Shown: positions 13,235 to 23,418 of the stretch, piece after piece
Position numbering within the stretch: the stretch's first letter is position 1
Layout of the letters: each line of letters begins with the position of its first letter
Source of the DNA: Oscheius sp. JU75
Taxonomy: Eukaryota > Nematoda > Chromadorea > Rhabditida > Rhabditidae
DNA length: 64,000 nucleotides
Direction: 5' to 3'
Assembly (NCBI GenBank): GCA_037178855.1
Contig: JASJZC010000006.1
Location: 1,736,001 to 1,800,000 of the forward strand
Translations under genes and position numbers: made by a program
Notes under the pieces: model-generated
Databases searched by the model: none
What the model was told of the DNA's origin: nothing
The model's input: only the letters and a program-made list of their open reading frames with translations

Positions 13235-14712
13235 ATGGACATCAATCCGAAGGACGTGGAACACGACGACATAATAGGAGACGTCCTCATCAGAATCCTG
13301 TCGGCCCGCGTAATCGAGGACGCCCAGTGCAAGGACAAGAAGGAGCATACACTGTGGCTGGACGTGGAGATACTGCCCGACGAGCTCTTCTACATCTGCC
13401 AGAAGGCCGAGGAGTCTTTCCAGCAACAGGATACTCTACTGGAACTCGATCGCTCGCTGCTCCCGATCCATGTCGTCGCCGATCTGCATGGACAGGTCAG
13501 TCATCTGCTACGTCTGCTGAGGACCATTGGATCACCACAGAGGGAGACGTACCTGTTCCTGGGGGACTATGTGGACCGCGGAGTGCAGGGCATCGAGGTG
13601 ATGGTTCTGCTACTTTGTCTCAAGATTCGCTACCCTTTCCAAGTTTTTCTCCTACGCGGAAACCATGAAGACGTCAACACCAACCTCAACTAGTAAGTCT
13701 ACTTCTCTATACTTGTCTCTCTGTCTCTTTTTCTCATTGTCTCTCACCGTCTCTCAATCTAACTCTCCCTTTTTCAGTGGCTTCTACGAGGAATGTCTCC
13801 GCCGCTGCCTTTGTGACCCAAATCTGGGAGAGAAACTGTGGCGATCCTTCTTGGGCGTCTTCAACTGGATGCCGTTGGCCGCGATCATCTCCGGTAAGAG
13901 AGGACGGATCTTCTGCTGTCATGGCGGCATCTCGCCGTTCATCAACCGCCTCGAGGACATCAACAGCGTCGAGCGTCCTAGCATCATCCCGCCTTTCGGA
14001 ATCGGCTGCGATCTGGTGTGGTCGGATCCTGGCCCACAGGCCGGCTGGCAGGTCAGTCATCGCGGCATCAGCTTCGTCTTCGGACAGGACGTTTTGGAGC
14101 AGTTCTGTCGTAAACATAACATCGACATTGTGCTCAGAGGGCATCAGATCACCGAGAAGATGTACCGCTTCGGCTATCGGATGAATCCTGGAGGTCGTCT
14201 GATCACTCTATTCTCCGCTCCCAACTACATGAACTACCGCAACAATGGGGCTGTCATCCGCATCGACAGTAATCTGCGTCTTCAGTACAAGGTAAGTTTC
14301 TGTCTCTGTCTCTCATTCCAATCTTCAGGTCTACCGCGTGAAGACGTACAGCCTGTTGGAGATTGTGCCGAAAAAGAAGTCGAGTCTGACGCTGTTTAAC
14401 CGCAAGAAGATGAGCAAAAGCCAGCAGAAGAAGGTCTCAGCGGACACGGACACGGAAGTCGATCCGGAATCGATCTACAAGCCGGCTCGCAGCAACACGA
14501 TCATGAGCAGCAGCAGCGCTGCCTCTACCACGGAGCACAAGTTGTCGATGAAGCTGTTACTGAAGACGGACGGCGAGAGCAGCTCCTACCAGCAGCAGCC
14601 TGTGGAGAGGACGTGCACGAAGAAGAGCAGCTACGAGGAGCCGGCCGAGGCTGATACCCAGCAGCAGGCTAGAAAGAAGAAGAAGTCGCAGATCTCAAAG
14701 AGAAGCGACTAG
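13235..14712 (+). CDS. PP1-like serine/threonine protein phosphatase with basic tail
   Basis: Three exons, 13235-13692, 13778-14291 and 14329-14712, join in phase (GTAAGT donors, TTTTTCAG and CTTCAG acceptors) to 451 residues. The first 330 or so are the PPP catalytic domain: ADLHGQ (usually GDIHGQ), GDYVDRG, LLRGNHE, FCCHGGIS and LRGHQ supply the metal and phosphate ligands, and SAPNY follows. The metal-binding D and H of the first motif are kept although its glycine is alanine. The last 120 residues are rich in lysine, serine and glutamine, unlike PP1 proper, whose tail is short. It should dephosphorylate Ser/Thr proteins. Nematodes carry many divergent PP1-like genes, often germline-expressed, which is the likely class; that part is inference. 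Codon use is strongly biased and introns are short. Confidence 0.93.
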
Positions 14713-16397
14713 GAAAGAGTGAGAGGTAGAGACGATAATTGGGAACGTAAACTGTTTCAACATTGTCCAGTGTTCTTTTTTTTGGAATTAATGTAGTCTC
14801 CTCTTGGTATTCTTAGCAAGCCTCTTGTCAGTATCCATAATGTTTCAAGTTTGCCGTAAAAAGGAAACAGTTGGACCAAAAATTTCAAAAAAATGCAAAA
14901 ACGCAAAATATGGACTTTCAGTGATGTTCGTGACGGGACCCGATTTAAAAAAGTCCAGTAAGGCACATTTTCGAGGGATCACAACCTAGCCACGAAAACA
15001 TGATACTTCTTTTGAACATAAGCTCGCCAAAGCGTAACTAGCCTATGCTCCAAATGTGTGCTATGGTTTTCATATTCCCCTAAAAAATGTGCGCTGCTGA
15101 CACTGACCCGGTGGCCAACGCTTCTCGGGGAATTTGGAAACACTGGAGTGACCCGTTCCAAGACGATGTGGTACGTAATTAAAAAGTGGAATAGCTTTGG
15201 GAATATACATTTCGGACTGTACGGCTATCTGAAATGTTTCACGTTCATCACAAGAGTAAAGAATTGTAGAAGACGTCAATGATATCTCCAATTGTCACCA
15301 TGATATTCTCTGCAATCTATTTTCTGGCAGTAGTATTGTCGAAGTTCCACAAATTCGCAAAGCGTTTCTGCAGTAGGTACGCTGTTTATACCTATTTGTG
15401 CTGAAATATTTCCCGGATACGGTTTTAGCTGGACTTGGAGAGAAAAACGATAATTGAATAGTCAGTCTTCTGAAAGTGTCAGATGAGAAATAAAATAATG
15501 GTGGTGCTTTAAGTTCAGAGATTTTCAAAACTTTTCCTCGGAAATGTTTCACCCTTGTCACAATATAGGACACTTGAAAGCGAGCGTGCTGCGATCTTGG
15601 AAGTCATAATATTTTGAAAATGTTTCAAAGCTGTTATGTTAGCCAGATGTTTGTGAAAAAAGTTGTTCGATAGATTATCTTTTTGAAAAAGAAGCTTTGA
15701 ACTAGTCGATTATACTGTTTTTGGCAATTTTCACAAAGGAACTGGAGAAAATCATTGCGCTCATTTGGTTCAGCTGCCAGTCTGCTTGTTTCATTTCCGA
15801 AAATGTTTCACCTTCTTCATAAACTTCTGTAGCCTTTCCAGTCCCACTATGACTACGTGTGGAAAACCATATTACAAGGAAAAACTTGATTTTTCTGACA
15901 GAGTATCATACAGAGCTACAAATAGCAGCTATCAATTCCTTCGCTGTTTCCAATTTTCATATTTTCGAGATTGTTTTACCTTTGTTGGAAGCAGTTGCTA
16001 GAAATTGTGGTTCTGGCAGCAATTGATTACATGAAACTATAATTTTTCCAAAATGTCAGTTTCTGGCGACTTGGAAATGTTTCACAGCCTTCAAAATAGC
16101 TAAATGTTGCAGGGAATGTAATCCTGTAGCGGAAGCAGAAAGTCAGAAAAGTGTTCTGGTTGTCTTTGCCCAGTACCTAGATCTTCAGTGTTCAACTGCC
16201 TAAATGTTTCATTACCTTTAAAAATTCAGCTGTCTGTACTCTTCTAGTCTGCGCATTTCTCGCGTTCGGAAAAAAACCGTCTTACAAGGAAAGACATGTA
16301 TTTTCTGTCAGAGTATCATACAGACGGAGATGAAGAGGATTATGAGACCAAAATGAAGAGTTATGAGCATAAAAACACCAGTTTTCTATAAAAAGAG
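14713..16397. other. Intergenic spacer with TGTTTCA motifs
   Basis: No gene seen. Nine plus-strand TGTTTCA sites fall here; five of them share the context AAATGTTTCA(C/T) followed within about 12 bases by a TCA-rich or TTAAAA block. This is the clearest array-like part of the candidate piRNA region. Confidence 0.5.
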
Positions 16398-19300
16398 TCA
16401 ACGTAGGCATCCGAACTGCTTGTCCCACTTCCTGTAGACGTCGAGATCCTTCTGTTCGACGGTGGCTCGAACATTTTTGGCCGCGTCGGTGAAATCTCGA
16501 CCGCTTATTGGCCGAATCCGCTCTGCGGGGATGGTCTCAATGTCCGTGTCCTCCATCTGGTCAATCTCGCGAATCGGGCCCATTGCGGCCTCGTTGCACA
16601 GCTGACGCATGTCGGCTCCGGAATAGCCTGAAATTTGGACGGTTTTAGAGGGTTTCGGTTCGTAATCTGGCACTTTTTGACAGTAAATCCACACGTAAGT
16701 TGCTAGTTTTCTGGCAATTTGTTCGGAAATGTTCATTTTAGGACGATCTTTGATCGTTTTTTCTACAGTAAAATTATTCAAACGGGTAATTCAGTCTAAA
16801 GCTATAAAAAGGTGGTAATAATAAGCTCTTTTTTCTCATGTAGATCCCTAAAAAGGGCTCCAACTGCTTCTTACAAGTTTTTTCTCTGAACTATCGTAAT
16901 CTGACTACTTTTGTATCACTAAACCTATAAATTGTGTCCAGAATTTTACAAAATAAACACAATAGCTGTCTAATAGAGATTCTCCGAAAATCGACTTTTG
17001 TGATAATTTAAACCTTCCTCTCCAGAAAAAAACAGCTAAGATCAATCACAGACCTTCAGTCAACTTGCCAATTTCCTCATAATCCCCGGCCGCGAGCGAG
17101 TTTTCCATTCCGTCGAGGAGATTTTCGACAATTTTCAGACGAGCCTCGGCCTCCGGAAGCGCTATGTAGAGGCGTTTGGCAAAACGGCGTCTGGCTGCCT
17201 CGTCGAGCTCGTAGGGACGATTTGTGGCTCCGAGGACGAGCAGGCGCTCGTCGGATTTCGTGGCCACACCGTCCAATTGGACGAGAAATTCCGTTTTTAT
17301 GCGACGCGAGGACTCGTGCTCGGATTCGGAGCGAGAGGAGAGCAGGGAGTCGATCTGAAATTTGGAGATTTCAGGAATAAAATATCATAAAATTAATTGA
17401 TAACAAATGGCGAGTTTCAGTTTTTTTCACACGAAAGTGCATGAACTTGTACGCTTTGACAGCAGAAAAGGTTATAGATTCAAGCTGCACTAGCTCTCTG
17501 CCAATATGTTCTAATCCTTGCTGTCATCTTCTGTTCAGCTAACTCTCTCCCTTTTTCTGTCAACTTGACATTTTCAGCCTGTCATTCTGATCGTGTCGGC
17601 CAGTTTCTTTCCCATCTGTTCCCGGCAATTGGTATCTATTCCAGCTGTCTCTATCTGTCAATATGTCCCGGCCCTATTGGCGTCTGCCTCGCTAAATCAT
17701 TCCTTCTCTCATAAGCATTGTGTTTCACGCTTTCTTGATAGTCTTCCACTCTTTCAAAAGTTGCTTTGTCAATCAAACAAGTTCCTTCTAAAAAATTTTA
17801 GCTCGAAATCCACGAAAATTAATAACTTTACCGTCAGAAATAATGTGTTTCACATTCGGAAAGGCCGTGTTTTAGTATTTTTTTTTTACGAAACTTGGTA
17901 ACTTCAGAAAAAGTATTCAAAAATGAAGGTCCTGGCAACTTCTTCAAACCCTATAGCGTCTCTATGACCGAAGCTTGAGGTTCAGAGATCAAAATCTATC
18001 ATGTTTTTTTAACAGAAATTTGATGCATGAAACAGACTATTTTCTAAGCAAGAACGCTTCAAAAACACGTCAGAAAAGAAGCCCACCTCATCGATGAAGA
18101 TCACACTCGGGAGCTTTATTCTTGCCACGGCGAACAGGGCCCGGACCAGCTTCTCTCCTTCTCCGACCCATTTAGAGGTCAACGAGCTCGCGCTGATGTT
18201 GAAGAAGGTCGCTTGCGACTGCGAGGCGACGCATTTTCCTGGAAATTTAGGGTTTCATACCAAAAAAAAAAGAACAGAAAAAGTACCTATCATGGTTTTT
18301 CCTGTACCTGGTGGCCCGAACAGGAGGACTCCTTTGGGCGGGGCTCGAATTCCCTTGAAGATGTCGGGCCGCTTGAAGGGGAGGACGACAATCTCGCGAA
18401 GAGCCTTCTTGGCCGCCTCCAGACCGGCCACGTCCGCCCAGCCGGTATTTGTGTGCGTGTGCATGATCTGCAAAAGAGGAGTTTCGAGGGAGTTTACAAC
18501 TGAAAATATATATTTTTGATGTCTTTCTGCCAATCTACATGTCTTCTGCTTTTATTCTGTCTATTTATGCTCATTGTTTCTACTGATTCTTGCTCAGTCC
18601 CTTGGCGTTTGTCCGCAGTCAGCTGGAATATTTTCTCCTGTCGCAGAGTTTCTTCGGCCCATACGAAGTTGCTTTTCTCTTTATAGGCAGATTGTCATTT
18701 GTTCGATTTCTCAGCCCTTTCTGAGTTTTTGTAGATTATCGATGTTTCATGTGGTTCAACGACCGGTCAATTTCAACTGCAACATGTTCACATTTCATCT
18801 ACAGTAGCATCTTCCTCGTATACAGTCAGTCTCTCTTCGTCCTTATTATATTCCCATTCAGAATAGCAGTCTTCAATTTCTCTCATACAGACTCAGGTCA
18901 GTTTCTTATTTTTAAAGTTCAATCTCTCCAATTCGTTGGGTCATCAGGTGTCCATTCTGTCTCTCACTGCTATTGTCTTTGGTCATGCTATTACTCCCTC
19001 TAGTGACGGGTCAACCTCTTATTGTGAAATGATGTGAGTTTTTGGCCAGTAGTACTTAACAGTTTGTTCTTCTTTGAGAGACTCTTCCAGCTGGCTGCTT
19101 TGTAATATTGCCTGTTTTCCGATCAGTCCTTTCTCTCAATTAAACGCTTCATTTCTTCTACCTTCCGGTTTTCTCTTTTTTTTTGTTCGTATCCGCTTTC
19201 CTTAGTAGCTCTCTGACCAAATATACTTCCTGTCTGCTGATTTACACACTTCTATTCAGCTGGTTCTTTCCCAGAAGCAGTCACTCTTTAACTGGATAAA

Positions 19301-20516
19301 TTTATCCATTCTATCCTTCTAGTCTTCGTAACTTTTTACCACGTCCGTTAGCTGTCTCTCTTTCTATCGAAAAAAAAACATAAAAACCCGCCTCGGACTC
19401 TATCAGCGATATAATATTATCGTCAAAGTTCTTCAGCGTTGGATTTTCGGCCTTCAGTCCTCCAGTTCCCTTCTGATCTCGGCCGCCGCCATCATTCGTC
19501 ATTCCCATGGACACTGGAGGTTTCCTTGACGATCCCGTACCGACTCGCTTATTGCCGAAGAATCGAGAAGTCGGCGCCTGGCCGCTGTCGCTCTGGGATG
19601 AGGACTGAAATTATGGGTTTCGGCCTGAAAAAAAAAATGGATGAAACCTCGACGGAGACGACCTGTTTGACCTCGCGGACGACGCTGCTCCCAGACGCGG
19701 CCCGAAAATCGTTCGCCAGATCGCCAAAATTCCAGCCGCGCATCTGCACACGACCATTTTTGTCCTTCTTCGGGGCGGCTAGGATGCGGTCCTTCTTCTC
19801 CGATATGTTAGCCGCCGACTCCTGCTGCAGGCGCACGTTATTCTTGTTCTTTCCTTCCTGGAAATGACGGAATTGGTGTGATTTTTTTTTGTCGTAATCC
19901 AACACGCCGAGTGTTAAAAATATGGCCTATATGCGTTATATGAGCAAGCTAAAACACATAAAAAAGATGTGTCCTGCAAGCAAGATCTGAAATTTTGAGA
20001 TGACGAGTTTTTTCTCAAAAAGCCAACTATTCTTGCTCAAATAGACTTGATATTTTTCTTTTTCTTCATAAGCACAGGTAATCTCGGGGGTCTACTATTC
20101 ATTTGGCTTTGAGTTCGAAAAGTACTCATATTTTCTCCTTACTCCCAGAAACCATCGAAAAAGCTTACCGGATCAATGACGTTCATGACGGCCTTGTTCA
20201 GCGCCTGTACTTGGACGTCGCCGCTGAAGTCGAAGAAGGTTCCCTTGGTCCTGTTGATAGAGTTCGGCTGTTCCGTCTCGACTATAGGTCGTTTTCTCGG
20301 CGGTCTCTCGGTCTGTCCTCGTGTGCTCGACGACGAGTCGGCCTCTTCTATGATAATTTCATCGTCATCGTCATCGTGGAGCCGGTTCCGTTCGTTCAAG
20401 GGCTGACGGCCCGGCTCGGAGAGATTCTCGCGGCTTCGTGACTTCTTGGCCCGCTTGCCAAGGAAAAACGGGCTGCCATCGAAGCCCTCGGCCGGGTAGC
20501 GCTCGCCGCGGGACAT
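16398..20516 (-). CDS. figl-1: Fidgetin-like AAA ATPase FIGL-1
   Basis: Seven exons join to 544 residues: 20169-20516, 19648-19857, 19392-19604, 18287-18467, 18087-18238, 17054-17354 and 16398-16627. The C-terminal half is the meiotic-clade AAA module: WADVAG entry, Walker A GPPGTGKT at residues 308-315, pore loop region [13 protein letters not shown], Walker B VIFIDEID across the exon 5/6 junction, GATNRP, EAARRRF with arginine fingers, and the C-terminal FSGADM-like and FGC motifs. The N-terminal half is polar with an acidic run (DDDDD) and a GTFFDFSG segment. FIGNL1-type proteins act in microtubule severing and in homologous recombination by removing RAD51. All junctions are in phase, but the exon 3/4 intron needs a GC donor. 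ATG follows a TTGCAG acceptor directly, so trans-splicing is likely. It lies downstream of ATP synthase epsilon and MTFP1 on the same strand. Confidence 0.93.
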
Positions 20517-20795
20517 CTGCAAGCTGATATGTTGAGAGAAGTTGGAAAAGTTGTTTCAGTTTCTGGAAGCTTCCAGGGGGATTTTCTAGCAAAGAGTCAG
20601 GTTGGAAGCATTTTTAGGCTGCTATCTACTGGTAGTGGATTCCTAAGGAAACTGTAATGTATCGAAAAATAGGGAAATAAGGCAACTTTTTCGCACTCGA
20701 GTCAAAGGCGCAAAGCCGGTGCAGCGCTTTTTCTCAAAATCTACCTTATACACCCTTGACGTTATTTCTGTTCAAGGTCCAAATGAATCTCTAGC

Positions 20796-20894
20796 AAAAA
20801 TGACGCCAGAGGTGCAGGTTTGAGGTAAACTCTCCGACTTGTTGAATCGAGCTAATTTTCACGAGTTTGAACTGGCACACCCCTGGCGTCATTT
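20796..20894. repeat. Short inverted repeat (AAAATGACGCCAG)
   Basis: Arms 20796-20814 and 20878-20894 (AAAATGACGCCAG-GGTG against its complement) differ by about one base. It sits between figl-1 and the ATP synthase gene. Nearby, 20700-20735 has GTCAAAGGCGCAAAG, resembling the terminus of the MITE at 45.3 kb. Confidence 0.55.
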
Positions 20895-21087
20895 TGTCGG
20901 TAGCGTCTACCGCGATTTGGATTTCCGTACATCTCTGCAAGCTTCAAAATATTTCGCTAGGAAGCAACTACAACTTTAAAACCGAGACCAGGAGAACAAA
21001 TCTACATCATCTTTATGGAATGTAACGACGACAAAAAGTGCGCGTGTGAAACGAGGCCTAAAAGACGAGAGCCGTGTCCATTCTTCT

Positions 21088-21299
21088 TTAGTTCTTCTTA
21101 ACGGGCTTTCCGGCTTCCCAGCTGGTGATCTAGATCGATTTTTATGCAGGCAAATAGCCAAAAAAAGTACCTTTAGAGTGGTTCCGGTGGTGGTCTTGGG
21201 GGTTCCTTTGCTGACCGCCTTCATGCAGTTGCGGGTGACCTCGGCGGCGATCTGCGAGAAGCGAACGTAGTTGATCCCGGCGGCTCTCCAGGCGACCAT
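21088..21299 (-). CDS. ATP synthase F1 epsilon subunit
   Basis: Exons 21171-21299 and 21088-21129, with a 41-nt intron, encode 56 residues. The start MVAWRAAGINYVRFSQIAAE is the hallmark N-terminus of the mitochondrial F1 epsilon subunit (AWR-AG--Y--YS-IAA), a small protein of the central stalk that binds gamma and delta. The second exon continues ITSWEAGKPVKKN and stops. The nematode proteins carry a short linker (here SKGTPKTTTGTTLK) between these blocks. A TTTTCAG acceptor nine bases before the ATG suggests trans-splicing. The gene lies in a same-strand trio with MTFP1 upstream and figl-1 downstream. Length matches the family, usually about 50-60 residues. Confidence 0.9.
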
Positions 21300-22294
21300 G
21301 ATTCTCTACTGAAAATGAGACGATTTTTGAAAGGAAAAGAGCGTAAAAAGTTGTCAAGATCGAGGCCGGAAAATAGAAGGAGGTCTTCAGAGAACATTCA
21401 GTGCCGAAAACGATGGATATAAAGAGAAATAAACTGGTAAGGTATAGCTGTGAACTTTCATCTAGAACCGATTACAAGGGCTTTGAAAGACAGAAAACAG
21501 CTATTATAGGCAGAGATGTCAAATGATGAATTGCAATGGCTTTCGGGGTGAAAAATGAGTAATTTCTGAAGAAATGAAACGGTATTTTGGGCTAGAGCAC
21601 TAAATCAGCGGTCAAAGCAAGACAAAAACAACAGAAAATTAGAGCAAGTACAAATTCAAGATGACGTTGTCAACGTTTGTAAGCCTTTTCTAGTTCTCTT
21701 AAAGCACAAAATCTTTCTAGGTGTCAGAAAAGTTCTGTAGCTGTCTCCTATACAAAAACAGCAGCTATCGAGAAGAAAAGTAGTGTGGAAGGAGGAAAAA
21801 AGAAGCAATAGAAAGACTAGCGGAATTGCCATTTCTCTGCGTTCTTTTCAAGATTTCCTGACACAGAAGCCTGCCTTGCACAGCAATGTGTTTAGTCATG
21901 TGTATGCCAAAATTATCAGGATTCGAGGGGAAAAAAGCGAAGAAAAAGGAGACAAAGAGCGAGAAAATTGAAGGATTCACTGCTTGGACTGGCGCTAAAC
22001 AGCGCGCAAGATGTAAAATTGCTTCTCTTGTTGGAATTTATATCTTTCCCGGGATTTCTCGTGTAAAAGTCGGTATTTTGGGCTAAAAAAAAGTTTCGGA
22101 GCAATAAGTAGAACCTTTGAAGCAAAAAGTACGAGAAAAGAGGAATAAAATTGACTTGAAGCAACCATTGTGACAGTAGAACACGAACAAAACAGAGTCT
22201 TATTCCTGCCAGTTACAAGCAATAAAAGTCACAACAATTTGCATAATTTGGACTAGAAAATGGGCCCGTTTGTGCTTGAAAAAGTCCTCGAAAC

Positions 22295-23146
22295 CTAGTC
22301 CATCTTCTCGGCCACCGGCTGACGATTGCTGTAGTACTTGCGCACGGTCTCATTCATGCCAATCTCGACGGCAGAGTCGATCGGATGCACGATGAAGGGG
22401 ATGGTTCCGAGTCCTATAGCCGTCACAATCCATTTGCGCATTGGCGCGGGCCAGCTCGTCGTTCTGGAAGCCTTTTTTTGTTGTGTAAACTTGGGGGAAA
22501 CGAACTTGTTGAGCAGGATTCCACTGTAATGACAGACGCGATTGATTGTGAAGCCGGGAATGGCGACGGAGGCCAAGGCTTGCCAGAGGAAGGTATCAGC
22601 AGCTGCTATGGCCACCCGTTTTCGTCTCTCCTCAGCCGTGGGCCAAGGCTGCTGAAAAATAAAGCGATTTTCTTGTTTTATTGGATGTTTTTCAAGGAAA
22701 AAGCACGGAAAAACATGACAAAGCAAAGGAAACGTACGAGCCTTGTGAACCTTCTTGCTCTTATCCATCGCGTCGGCGCAGGCGTAGCCCAGAGCCACGA
22801 CATAAGTCGCCTTCACTGCCGCCGTGTGCAACATCGAGCGGAAAGCCTCGCCAATTTCGTTGGCATAGCCTGAAAGTTGCTTTATGTCAGAAAAATACGT
22901 ATTTTGGGCCTCCAGAGATAAAAACCGATATTTTCCGTCTTTGAGAGCCACAAGAGCCTTGCAAACAGCTCTAGCTCCGATTTTTGTACCCTAAACACGA
23001 TTTTGAGCCAGTAAACACATTGCAAGCCATCATAAGCCTGAAGGAAAGAGCAAAAACTGACCCAAGTAGCGAATTGGCGTGTCCCTGTAGACGTCGATCT
23101 TCTCCAGCTCAGCCTGGATAAGGCTGAAGGAGTCAACGCCGGTCAT
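22295..23146 (-). CDS. Mitochondrial fission process protein 1 (MTFP1/MTP18)
   Basis: Four exons, 23062-23146, 22751-22869, 22506-22651 and 22295-22463, give 172 residues. Family marks are DVYRDTPIRYLGYANEIGEA, the ADAMDKSKK segment, DTFLWQALASVAIPGFTINR and FIVHPIDSAVE, in the order and spacing of human MTFP1, a mitochondrial inner-membrane protein that affects fission. The third intron (42 nt, 22464-22505) is read as an intron because removing it restores the family spacing; leaving it in also keeps the frame, so a 14-residue longer isoform cannot be excluded. The exon 2 donor is taken as AAG|GTTCAC; a GC donor six bases further on is an alternative. The ATG follows TTTCCCAG by four bases, consistent with a spliced leader. 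Confidence 0.9.
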
Positions 23147-23418
23147 CTTTCTGGGAAATTGGCATGATTTTACCGTTTCTTTGAGAAAAAGGAAGAGAAA
23201 TGGAAAAATGTGATGGGAAAAAAGTCTAAGGAGTAGATTTTCGAGATCTTCAAAGCTTCCAGGGTAGTGTGACATGTTCTCCTCGGTTTTCTGATATTTT
23301 GTTTTAGTCAAATCCGGCGAAAAACCGGCTGAAAAAGGCACAAAAATGACCAAGAAACTCGAAGAAATGCCAAAGAAACGGTTTTTGGGCGGTCCAATTA
23401 TTTGGTATGAAATTGCGT

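Larger units (their letters stand above)
799..16211. promoter_or_regulatory. Candidate 21U-RNA/piRNA promoter cluster (Ruby-like motif TGTTTCA)
   Basis: By eye, TGTTTCA (plus) or TGAAACA (minus) occurs about 51 times here, against roughly 3-4 expected at this base composition. Plus-strand starts include 799, 935, 1135, 2445, 2966, 4526, 5133, 5653, 6342, 8048, 8973, 9074, 9239, 9416, 9554, 9626, 11822, 14753, 14841, 15235, 15545, 15621, 15787, 15804, 16078 and 16205. Minus-strand copies include 1322, 2395, 2583, 2704, 2920, 3855, 3943, 4118, 5061, 5201, 5275, 5523, 5794, 6142, 6292, 6536, 8253, 8387, 10073, 10299, 10584, 11408, 11481, 11590 and 12365. None lies in the phosphatase exons. In C. 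elegans the core CTGTTTCA lies about 40 bp upstream of each 21U-RNA. The cluster call is inference; small-RNA data would decide it. Confidence 0.55.

Noticed and set aside
13201-14184. Other long ORFs overlapping the phosphatase
   Set aside because: They are shadows of the phosphatase exons in other frames.
799-16211. Reading the TGTTTCA sites as ordinary forkhead transcription-factor sites
   Set aside because: The forkhead core is TGTTTAC; nearly all sites here keep CA at the end, and the density and two-strand array are unlike enhancers. Forkhead proteins have been linked to 21U-RNA promoters, so it is not excluded as a binding factor.
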